The translations under genes were made by a program, and so were the position numbers. The notes under the pieces were generated by a model. That model did no database searches, was not told where the DNA came from, and worked only from the letters and a program-made list of their open reading frames with translations. This document shows positions 1 to 10,549 of a stretch of 64,000 nt of DNA, piece by piece. Within the stretch, counting starts at the first letter, position 1, and each line of letters opens with the position of its first letter. This DNA is from Kudoa neothunni (lineage: Eukaryota; Cnidaria). The stretch spans positions 8,804,001 through 8,868,000 of the forward strand of contig OZ199840.1 in the NCBI GenBank assembly GCA_964304625.1. The letters run 5' to 3'.

Positions 1-621
1 AAAATTTATGTTATTAAAAAATAGATTTTTAGTAAATTCTTGATCTAAGTTAAAAAATTGTCAACATGATGAATAATTTTTGAGTTTTATTTTACAGTTT
101 GAGGAAAATAACGTGTTACACTCTATTTTTTAGTCGCTTATGTTGAGTTCTAGTAAGAATCTAAACATATAATAATTAATATATTATCATATTTTAGACA
201 TTATTCAGTGTTTAAATTACCTCAAAAATTTTCATAGTTTGGTTTAAAAAACATATTGACCTCGTAAATGATTATTAATTCAGCGTGATTAAATTTTTAA
301 TCAAATATCATTATGTGTATTAATGTGAAAAAACTCATGTGGGGTTTTTAATTTAATGTATGCAGAAAATTATTATAAACTTATGAGGAAAATATGGGAA
401 AATTCTGCCCAAGTAACGTTGAGAAAACAATCAATTACTTCATAATTAATCTTCGGTAATCCTCTTCGGCAAGATTAAACAGATATCGCGATCAATCGTT
501 TTTATAACGTACAATATGTTTAGTCTTATTTGTAATAATGTACAATAACATGTTAGTACAAAATAAAAGACAAAATATTTTCAATGGTCCCTAATAAATT
601 TGGTTTTTAATAGCTAACAAT
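1..621. other. AT-rich sequence, no gene seen
   Basis: Very AT-rich with stops in all frames. I see no exon-like segment and could not find the distal end of the neighbouring piggyBac copy here. Confidence 0.5.
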
Positions 622-2240
622 TTAGACATTTATTTGACGAATGGGCGCGACAATAGAAACTTCCACATTTTGAGCATTTGGATGAGGTTTTCTTATCGTT
701 TTCACAAAGACAATGTTCATATCTTCGTTTAGAAGTATTTTAATCTGCAAAGTTGTATGAGATCTTTTTAAACATTTTTTCATTTGGGAATTTCTTTCCA
801 AAAGAGGTTTATACAACTCTCCAGCCATTTCTTTCAGAAAATCACGTCTCATTTTTGTGAAATCGTCAAATATGTGTTTATACAGACAAAATGAATTTAT
901 CAAAGTCAAATCCAACATATTGTAAAAGACCGCCATGGGCCAGCGTCGATTAAATCTGCGGACCGAGGCGGAAGCTGGCATCCGATCCATGATATCTACT
1001 CCTCCTTTAGAACCATTATAATTCATTATTGTTTCAGGCTTTAATTTATGTGTATCGTTGGTTATGTTGGTGTTGGTTGTTCCTGAGGATAGGAGAATCA
1101 CTGCTCTTCTTTTTTGTTGACATATGAAGTGATCATATATTTATCAAAAAATGTAAACATAGTGCTGAATAAGGATCGATTTCTAGACGGGAGAACACAC
1201 GGTGGTAAATCTCTCTTATTATGTCGAATTGTTCCAAGATATGTCAGACGTTTGTCTAACAGCTTCTCGGCTAATCTAAGGGAAGAGAAAAAATTATCTG
1301 CAACTATAGTTCTTCCTGAGTTATACAAGGGAGCTGTAAAGGAAAGCACAATATTCTCACCAACACCATAGTTTTGGCTAGCTTGAGTTCCGCTCTTTCC
1401 TAGATAGGGAGAAATGTTTACAACATATTTGTGGACTGGATCGACTGCTAGGAAAAACTTTAGGCCATATTTCGCCGGCTTCATCGGCATATATTGTCTA
1501 AATGAGCATCTTCCTCTAAACGAGACTAACTGCTCGTCAACGGTGACATTTTCACCGGGGAAAAAACATATAGGTAGAGTCTGGATCCATATGTTGCGAA
1601 TTGGACAAAATTTATCCAATTCTCTTCTTTCAGATCTGGTGCTTGGATTATCAAAATGAATAATACATCGTAGAATTTGGTGAAAACGATTAAATGAAAA
1701 GATTTCGCGATACATCTCTCTCCCTTCCTTTATACTAAACATTTCTAAAAGAGGTTGCTCTCTTTCTTTGTAGACAGCCATAAAAATTAGTGTTCCGAAA
1801 AATCCTCTTAATTCAACGTCGTCTAAATCATTCCATAAATCAGAAAAGTGTAATTTCCCGTGAACGTTTGTTTGTTTGTTTTATTATTTCCTGACAAATT
1901 TCATTAGTGAAGAATATAAAAAACAGTCCAACACGTTTTCAACGCTTTGTATGCAATAAGCTGTTGGCCCAGGACGAGGATTCATAATATTCTCTTTCAG
2001 CATTTTTGATGGAGATGGCTTATTCAATGTCCAAAGTGTTCCTCTTTTGCTTGTCGTAGAATCCGCAGGATGTTCGCAACCTGATGTGTCATCGGATTCT
2101 TCACAATATTCAGGAGCGATTCCATCAATGTCGCTACTTAAAGGTTGATATTCATCGCTAAAACCCTCAGATGGCGCCACGATTATCCCAATGTGCGCAA
2201 CTAACGATAAAATTGGTGTATATTTCGCGTTAACTCGCAT
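622..2240 (-). pseudogene. piggyBac transposase, decayed copy A
   Basis: Three open segments on the minus strand (2240-1884, 1781-1098, 1101-622) read in order as one PGBD/piggyBac transposase. The N-terminal part is acidic (EYCEESDD), as usual in the family. The middle part holds VDEQLVSFRGRCSFRQYMP and IVADNFFSS. The last part holds GGVDIMDRM and RRWPMAVFYN. The aspartates in VDEQ, VADN and GVDIMD fit the DDD catalytic set and are all kept, but the frame shifts at least twice, near 1100 and between 1781 and 1884. No Cys-rich C-terminal finger is obvious. The terminal TTAA sites were not found with confidence, so the element limits are unknown. It is a DNA transposon and almost certainly inactive. 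Confidence 0.88.
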
Positions 2241-2519
2241 ATACGGTCATAAGGCTTACATTATCTATAGCTTATTTTGTAATGGATTATTTATTGCTAG
2301 CACACGCGGGTAATATGTTAATTTTGTTTGTTTTTAGCTAATAAAGATTGACCTTACGATATTCATTCAAACGGTGGTTTACGACATGTTGCGATAACAT
2401 ATTTAATCGGATTATATTGATTAATAATTGCTGAATTTCTCAGTATTTGTTAGGAAGAATTTTTTAAAAATTTCCTAATCATCTACTAATAATTTTCTAC
2501 ATACATAAATCAAAAAAAA

Positions 2520-2735
2520 TCTGGGGTCTTTTTTACCCCCAAAGCCCGTTGGAAGATAAAAATTTTGTTCAATAAGAAATAATCAATATTCCACATTAAA
2601 ATTTTTATAAATCTATTTATTAAAATAATTTAGGAGAATAGACGAAATTTTAAGTATCCCAGATAATTATTAAATATTCTATGAACAAATTAAAATTGTT
2701 TTGGGGTCTAAAAGACCCCAAGTCCGTTAGAGGAT
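2520..2735. repeat. paired subterminal repeat units with GGGGTC/GACCCC arms
   Basis: Two related units of about 40 bp, near 2521-2555 and 2701-2735, share the layout GGGGTC, short spacer, ACCCC, AA, CCGTT. The same GGGGTC/GACCCC palindromic motif occurs near the ends of the other piggyBac copies in this window (2876-2910, 5146-5170, 15257-15445, 23595-23605, 58550-58575). They are probably subterminal repeats at the 5-prime side of copy A. Confidence 0.5.
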
Positions 2736-2738
2736 CCA

Positions 2739-2833
2739 AGAAATTAATTTCATTTATACACTCATCTACTTTCAGTGAAATAATACGTTATTTTTTATTT
2801 ATATTTTAAAGACGTATGTCGTAATTTTATGAT
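2739..2833 (+). repeat. dispersed repeat with inverted copy at 14774-14868
   Basis: This roughly 95-bp segment is about 90 percent identical by eye to the reverse complement of 14774-14868, sharing for example AAAGACGTATGTCGTAATTT. It stops exactly where piggyBac copy B begins. The 14.8-kb relative continues through an uninterrupted TTAA, so copy B appears to have inserted into a TTAA of this repeat. Confidence 0.7.
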
Positions 2834-2838
2834 GTTAA

Positions 2839-5292
2839 CCTTCCAAGCATGTCAAAAACGACTATACACATACACCAAGCAATTTTGGTGTCCAGGAGGA
2901 CCCCAGATTTTTATTGCTTATTTTGATACATAATATTGTGATATACAAGTTCATTCTTTAAAAAAGTTTTTTATCGGCGCGATAACAAAATAATCATAAT
3001 TTATGAGTTGGCCTATAGTGGTCGAAGTCAGACGAACATTTATTAATTAATTTTAAGTATTTAAATATTGATAAAAGTCTTTTTAAGTACGCCATATGAT
3101 TTTTTTACAATGTTATCTAGATACTTAAAAGATAATAGAACTTATTAAATTGCACTAATATCTTAAAACACATATATTCTCTTTCGGCAACATGATTGCG
3201 ATTTTACCGATTCTAAAAGTTATTCAATGAAATTTTTCGATTAATTATAAAATATTGCTTAACTGGTATTTTTTGAAATATGAATGAGTTAGGAAAATCT
3301 ACGGTTTCTGGCATACATAAGTCAATCATTTATGATAAAATACGGATTAGTAATTATTTATCAAATAATTAATATGATCCTTAACTAAGCGAAAAACGAA
3401 TCAAAACTAATGATGAAGTATATAATAAAGAACTAAATATAGTTTACTAATCATTTTTTGTTATGCACTCGCAACAAATAGTTCTCGAATGTTTGTTGTA
3501 ACAGAATTGGGAGAAATTGTAACATTGATTTTTTGTTTTTGTATCGGGCAGTCGAGCGCATAAGCTACATCTCTTTTTCGTCATATACATCACGGTTCCA
3601 TCAGTCGAAATCAGTACAGTTGGGTTGTTGGTGGGCTCCACTAATGAGTCTGCAAGTTGTTCTGAATAATTGCTTCTACAAATATTAGACTTATTAAATA
3701 TCGTTTTAAATAGATAAAACGAATTGAATAAACTTATATCGATCATATTATAAAAAATCACCATAGGCCATCTTCTGGTGTATCTTTTAACGCCAGTCAT
3801 GGACAGGATACGATCTACCGTATCCACACCCCCCTTAGTTTTGTGTTATAATCAGTGATAACCTGGGGCTTTTTTGTCTTATCTTGGCATAAATTGACAT
3901 TATTTGAGGATGTAGCCAATAAAATGACCGCTTTGTTCCTCTTTGAAACATACGACACCATCATTTTTTTGCATGAAAAACGAATATAGAACTAAAAATC
4001 TCTCTCGATTTCCTAGCTTTAAGAATTAATGGAATGTCTCGTTTATTATGGCGGATAGTCCCCAGAAGGGTTAAGTCAAGGTTAAGAAGTTTTTTTGCCA
4101 ACGTAACAGAGGTAAAAAAATTGTCACAAACAATGTTTCTTCCAGATACTTTTAAATGCGACGAGAGCTCTAAGACGACCTTTCCACTGACACATTTGTT
4201 AATTTCGTTATTGGTTTTTCCAAGATAAACGGAAATATTGTGTGTATAGTTGGTACAAGGGTCAGTTAAAAGAAAGAACTTAATGTCATAAACTGCAGGC
4301 TTAGAGGACATATACTGCCTAAAAGGACACCTGCCCCTAAATGCAACTAACTGTTCATAGACGGTAACATCAGAAGAAGGAATTACACACATCGGCAAAC
4401 TATTTTTCCATCTATTGAAAACATCGGTTACAGGGCAAAACTTATCATTGTCTCGCCTCAGACTCCTTGTCTCATAATCATCAAAATGAGACTTCTATTT
4501 ACTTGGGTGAATCTATATAATGACATAATTCTACGAAATATATCGCCCTTTATTCAAACTTCAAACTCCATAACTGCTTAAGAGATTCCATTTTAGCCTT
4601 AAAGATAGACATATATATTAGAATTCCTATATATGATTTAAATTCCACCATATTCAGATCTTTCCATTTTTTCCCGTAATGAAATGCACAAAATTTGTTA
4701 ATGTGAATAATGACTGAATTGAAAAACTCATCATCAAAAAAATAGAAAAACAGTCCTGTAAATTGCAAATTCGGGATGTTACAAATGTGGTCAAACCTGG
4801 AGGTTTGTTTAAGATGTTTTCTTTTTTAACTTTTGTATTTGAAGGTACAACTGAAGACCATAGCACATTGTTTTTGTCCCTATACATGTCAGGAACGCCA
4901 TCATCCGAACTATCACAGCTAGATGTAGAGAAATATTCTTCAATTTCACTATAATCAGAGTCAATATTTGTTAGAAAACCATCATATAATTGTTCCATTT
5001 CTAACGGTAAGCGCAATCGGTATCATTCGGGTAATGTCGGAAACACAAACCTAGATTTTTCTCATTATTTAGTGGATGTAACCTTTCGAGATTAAAATAT
5101 TTTATTTTTTATAATTTTATAAATGTTTCTATGAAATAAAAACGTGGAGTCCTCCTGGGCCCCCAAACTGCTTGGCGTAAGTATTTGACATAAAATCATA
5201 ACAAACAAAAAAATCATAATTTTAAAATTAAATTATAAATATATAGAAACTTTTAAAAGAATAATGATTGGACTCCAGAAATGTTTGGAAGG
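2839..5292 (-). mobile_element. piggyBac element copy B, complete between TTAA sites
   Basis: The termini are inverted: CCTTCCAAGCATGTC at the left and, on the other strand, CCTTCCAAACATTTC at the right. TTAA lies immediately outside at 2835-2838 and 5293-5296, which is the target duplication typical of piggyBac. Subterminal palindromes with GGTGTCC...GGACCCC occur near 2885 and in reverse near 5150. The element is 2,454 bp and encodes the broken transposase at 3447-5016. This is the best-defined element boundary in the window and can serve as the family reference. Confidence 0.85.
3447..5016 (-). pseudogene. piggyBac transposase, copy B
   Basis: The minus-strand pieces 5016-4654, 4768-4550, 4398-3961 and 3827-3447 make up a PGBD-type transposase related to copy A. 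Shared blocks include EQLVAFRGRCPFRQYM, GRNIVCDNFFTS, LGTIRHNKRDIP and TRRWPMVIFYNMID. A C-terminal Cys-rich segment is present (MTKKRCSLCARL, then CYNFSQFCYNKH and CCECI), as in piggyBac zinc fingers. The first catalytic aspartate is lost: copy A reads VDEQ, this copy VYEQ. There are at least two frame breaks. It is inactive. Confidence 0.88.
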
Positions 5293-5296
5293 TTAA

Positions 5297-6963
5297 CCAC
5301 ATATTTATTTTAATATTATTTTTTCAAGTCGGCTTATTTTATAGCAAGAAATTCACGAGAGCCCAATTTTTTAAAGGTAAAGACCTTCTCACAGACCCCT
5401 GAAATCAGTGCACGTACCCCAGGTTGGGAAACACTGATCTACGATATAAAGCGAAAAAGATCGACCTATAGTTAGATAATTCTTATCTGTAAGTATCTCC
5501 TTTGTTGTAAAAGGGAGACAATTAATAAATATTGAGTAGTTTTCGAGTTTTCCATAAACTTGGTTTAATATAATGAAATTAATTCAATTTTCTTTAAAGT
5601 AAGATACTAACATTAATCGGCGATTTTCAAGCTCAAAAAGGACCGCCCAAATCTTTTATCTTTGAGACTTATATCCAAGCTTTCAAGCATTATTTTAGTA
5701 GGAATAAGGTTTCAAGTCACACCGAAGTCTATATTGAATCAAATCGTAAGGAAAACAGCTTTAATTGTAATGTGTGAAAGATAATAATGGAAACCTAATT
5801 AGAAAAAATTAAAAACTGTTTCTAAATGATAAAAAAATCGTTTAGATAAATCCTTAAAAACGATTGTTTCGAATTACGTATATTGGTTTGAAATGAGTAC
5901 AACTTAGAATAAACCCAGTACTTTAATGGGCTTTAGTTATCAATTGTCGTTCGGCTTCGTTTGAAAAATACCAGATTAATAATTAATTTAAAATTATTAG
6001 TGGCCATTAGCACCATAAAATTTGATACTAAACGAAATGCAAACTTGGGGGTCATCCTATTTAATCTTTACAACACTCATACATAATTTATATGTATGTT
6101 TTGTTTTTGGAATGTACATGTATGATTATGTAATGTAAAAACCGGTTTTTGCTGGTCTTCACGACAATTAACGTTAATACCACACTAATCCTCTAAATAT
6201 TATTTATGACTCCTGGTGATCATTTCTTCAAATATAATTTCATCTGGCCGAATAAAAATTTCTTTAAATTATTAAAATAAATTCGCACATAATTTGTATA
6301 GATGTGAGATATTTCACAGGTTGGTATAATTGTTTATGTATCTGGGGAGACTGTAAACAAGATGCACCAAAAAGTCATTTATTTACTAGTGAATCAAATA
6401 TAGTAGGAAATAATTGATAATCCACTTATTACACTACTGGCATCATTAGTCAGTGCTTCTTTATTTTGTTTGTACACAGATCCAAAGTTACTAGAATTAT
6501 TCGAGTAAAAATAATCCCATCAAAGTTGATGAGGGTTATAGGGGTGTAACCTCATAAGTGAGATATAATTCAGTTTCAGAAAGAGGATATGCTAGTTTAA
6601 TAATTTTAGATAGGTACTAATTTCCGACGAAATTACTTTAAATCTTCTTACGTTGAAATCAATTAAATAGAAATCTTTGATGCCATTAGGTGGGAAAATG
6701 GTTGTTTTATGAGTGGAAGTTGTGAGCTAAAAAATAAACTGTTATGTTTGTAAAACATTGGGTATTTAAGTTTTTTATGGTTCTGCCTCACGAATTAATA
6801 CGATACAAATAATGCCACTAATCAAGAATATTTGATAGTATTGGGTTAATCCTAGGTTTAGTAGTTAATTCAATTGGTGAGCAGTATAATCGCACCATTT
6901 TTATACGTAACAAATTGTTGAAAATATCAAATTATCAGCGTTGCAATATCTTGACTGTGAATA
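5297..6963. other. intergenic; one hAT-type terminus
   Basis: No gene seen. Positions 5390-5436 end in ACGTACCCCAGGTTGGGAAA then CACTG, which on the other strand reads CAGTGTTTCCCAACCTGGGG, a typical hAT terminal inverted repeat. Its partner end was not found. The rest is AT-rich. Confidence 0.5.
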
Positions 6964-9900
6964 ATGCCTGTAATTAATCGGTTTAATAGTGGTTAAATAA
7001 TCGTGAGTTTAAACTAACTGAATGTTTTTTTAAATTCTAGGCAGATCGAAATGCCCAAAAGACAAAAAAAGAAAAAGAGAAAGGTCATTCAAAATTCAAA
7101 ATTTCATTTTAATTTTCTCATTTTTTAACAACAAAATAGATGTGAATATCAAATATTCCAGTGTGTGTGCGGTTAAAAAAAGAGCAAGGGGACCCTCGGG
7201 AAGAAGCAAACCGAGTATGAATTTCGTAAGAAATCTATCATTAAATCAGGTAGAAATCTAACAATTATATATTGAATGTGGTTATTTTAACTCAAATTTT
7301 TAATTTTAGTCCATTCAAAATGATGAAAATCCCGATTTCTTTGACAACTCAGGTAGATTTGTTATTTACGAATCTTTGGTGATAAAACTGTTTGAGAAAC
7401 AAAATTTTTTTAAGTTATTACAACAAATTAAATTATTTGGCAGCAAGTAAATATCGAAGTTTATTAACAAATGGTATCACCTATCGAAGTTTAATAGATT
7501 GACTTTATGTGGATGATTTGTTTCTATTTCTAAACACCTTTTAATCTATAAAATGACTGTTAAAGAAAAAAACAAGACCATTTCCTGATTGATTCGGTTT
7601 AGAATTCAAGACCTTCCCCGTTCATTCATCAAGCAAGGCCTTAGTAAAAGCGCAAAGTGCACCATCTAAGACAGATGAATATTCGACTAGAGTAAGCTAA
7701 TGATTCACTATTATTAAAATATTTTAATATTTAGGCCGCCACAAAAATAGATACATCAAATTTGTCAAAAAACGACTTTCCAAGTGCTGCACCCGACTAT
7801 TCAGCCCAATGTAGTTCAAATTATAGCAATCATTATATAATTAAAACATATTTAGATCACAAAAAGGTGGTTAAAGCATCAAAAGGTAATAAAAATTTCC
7901 CTCTCTAATTAAATATATTTAAAAAAAAAGAGCCTCTATCGACAGATGAAGTTAGCAACGTCGAGGGTGATTTTTCTAATAAGTTCCCTGTTAATTATTT
8001 ATTTATTTATTTATCAGGAGATGCTTTTAACAATAATGAAAACAAGGAGATGAATTTGTTCCAAGATAAATTGACAGGCGTTGAATCATCAGTTTCTTCT
8101 TCCTCCAGAAATCAAACGCCCAGTGGAGATCTGCTAGCACAAAGTTCACACCCAAAGAAAGAAGGTGATTTTTAATTTGATATCGTTTTGCCGTTTTATT
8201 TGAAAATTTATTGTAGAAACCAGGAAAATAAACGATGACGGTAAGTACCTACAATAATTACCTCCAAATGATAAACTCTTGTCGTTAGATGGTTTCGCAG
8301 ATAGAAAAATTTCATCAGCATCTAAACTCAAATCAAGTAATATCAATAAAAAAGTGAAAACGAAATTTCATCCGCGTCTTTAGTTGATAACAAAGAATCG
8401 AGCGACGTAAAAAATGATAAGAAAAATAAAGCAGCTCAAAAGGAGGAAGAAAAAAGGAGGAAACACGCGCTCAAAGAAGAGGAAAAGCGGCGTAAGATAG
8501 CACTGAAAGAAGAAAAATTAAAATATCAAAGACTCAAGGAGGAAGAAAAAATGCGTCAAAAATTGGCTAAAATTGGAAAACATAAATCTTCTTATGATAA
8601 AAAAGCTTCCGCCAATGTAGAAGTTCCCATAAGTCTAACTACATCAGGTAGCTCACTTTTACAGTCCAAAGACATTATTGCTTACAATCTTTAAATTAAA
8701 AAATATTTCTGTAGATGTGTCACCAAATGTTGTCATTAAAGAGGAACCACTTCAAGTTGAAAACGACCACGAAGTATCTAAATGCGTAAAGCAGGAGAAA
8801 CCATCCGAAGGTGACAAAGGCGAGAAATCATCAAAAGCTACTAAGCAAGAAAAACCTAAGAAACCTGAAAAACCTAAAAAGGAAAAGAAATCACAAAAAG
8901 TTGATAAAAATGAAACCCCAATAAAATCTGATATGGAAAAGAAACCACACGCGACAAATTTCGACGAAAATTCTCCAAAACTGAACATCAAAGATAAATC
9001 ACCAGAAGCTCCAAACGAAGAGAAACCATCCGAAGATTTCAAAGACGAGAAATCACCCGTAGTTGATATTGAGGGGAAATCTCCATATATGCATAGAGAA
9101 GTAAAGTCATTTAGTACTGATAAAACAACAAAATCACTAGAAGCTGCAAGTGAAGAGGAATCATTTTATGCTGACAACGACGAGAAATCGCCCGTGGTTG
9201 ATGTTATTGAGAAGTCTCCAGATATAATTAAAGAAAACAAGTCACTTAGCACTGATAACGAGACAAAAGCACCTGAAGGTGCCAACAATGAGGAGTCACT
9301 CCTAATTTCTGTTGGAGGCATATCTTCAAATATAAAAGAACAGGACAAGTCACTTAGTCTTAATGAGGAAACAAAAGCATCAGAAGCCACAAGTGAAGAG
9401 AAACCATCTGAAATTGACAACGACGAGAAATCGCCAATAGTGGATGTTAATGAGAAATCTCCAAATATAATTAAACAGGACAAGCCACTTAGTATTGACA
9501 ACGAAATAAAAGCACCTGAAGGTGACAACGACGAGAAATCGCTTGTAATGGATGAAGAGAAGAAATCGTCAAAAGCTGCTATGAAAGATAAATCATCGAA
9601 ACATGAAAAATCAAAGAAAGAAAAGAAATCGCAAAAGGTAGAAAGCAAAGATAAATCTTCAACAGTAGACATCGATGAGAAATCACCAAAAGCTACGGGT
9701 AGAGAGCAACCATCTGAAACTGACAAAGATAAGAAATCGCCCAAAGCTGCTAAGAAAGAAAAAACATCCAAATCTAAAAAAGAAAAGAAATCCCAAAAAG
9801 TTGATAAGGAGACCTCATCAAAACTTAATACGGAAACGAAACTACAAAAGGTGGGCAACGACGAAACATGTCCAAAAGTAGACATTCGAGATAAATTGCC

Positions 9901-10549
9901 AGAGGTTACAATTGGAGACAAATCATCCGATGGTGATAAAGACGAGAAATCACCCAGAGCTGCCAAGAATGAAAAACTACCCAAACCTAAAAAAGAAAAG
10001 AAATCACGTAAGTTAGATAGCAAAGATAAATCTTCAAAAATAGACATAGATGACAAATCACCAGAGGTTGCAAGGGAAGAGGAACCATCTAAAACAGACA
10101 AGGGCGAGGTATCGCCCATAATTGAGGAGGGAAAGAAATCGCCGAAAGCTGCTAAGAAAGAAAAACCACCAAAATCCGAAAAAGAAAAGAAATCACGTAA
10201 GTTAGATAGCAAAGATAAATCTTCAAAAATAGACATAGATGACAAATCACCAGAGGTTGCGGGGGAAGAGGAATCATCTAAAATAGACAAGGGCGAGGTA
10301 TCGCCCATAATTGAGGAGGAAAAGAAATCGCCGAAAGCTGCTAAGAAAGAAAAAAAAGAAAAACGTGAAAAATCTAAAAAAGAAAAGAAATCACACAAAG
10401 TTGATAGGAAGGAAGTTGCGCCAAAATCTGATGTGGACACGGAATTACCTAAGGTAGATAGTGTAGAAAAATCTACAACGTTGAGGAGCGATGACAAATC
10501 ACCCCACGACGTCAATCAAAATAACGAATCAACGGCAACAGGGAAATAA
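6964..10549 (+). CDS. lysine-rich low-complexity nuclear-type protein, 12 exons
   Basis: Exons: 6964-6969, 7041-7083, 7140-7249, 7310-7352, 7603-7691, 7735-7885, 7931-7966, 8018-8164, 8217-8240, 8289-8336, 8384-8647, 8715-10549. All introns are GT-AG and every junction keeps frame, giving 931 residues. The first exon (Met-Pro only) is the least certain. Residues 1-60 are basic (KKEKEK, VKKRARGPSGRSK) and look like a nuclear localisation region. Residues 240-300 are a charged helix or coiled coil (KEEEKRRK, KLKYQRLKEEEK). Residues 321-931 are built from variants of KxKKSxKxxxKDKSSKxxxDEKSP, with KKEKKSQK and EKSP motifs repeated dozens of times. No catalytic domain is visible. The composition resembles MAP1B/neurofilament-tail, histone-H1-like or chromatin-scaffold proteins, but I do not recognise an ortholog. 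The repeat array has expanded by tandem duplication. Confidence 0.85.
10001..10375 (+). repeat. 189-bp in-frame tandem duplication inside the Lys-rich gene
   Basis: The block from 10001 recurs from 10190 with nearly identical sequence: AAATCACGTAAGTTAGATAG appears at both starts and GCCGAAAGCTGCTAAGAAAG near both ends. The offset is 189 bp, or 63 codons, so the frame is kept. The few differences suggest a recent duplication. Confidence 0.85.

Noticed and set aside
9166-10515. 449-codon ORF on the minus strand, opposite the Lys-rich exon
   Set aside because: It is the antisense shadow of the KSP/KEKK repeat, whose codons rarely produce reverse stops. Composition is Ser/Phe/Leu monotone and no start, splice or homology support exists.
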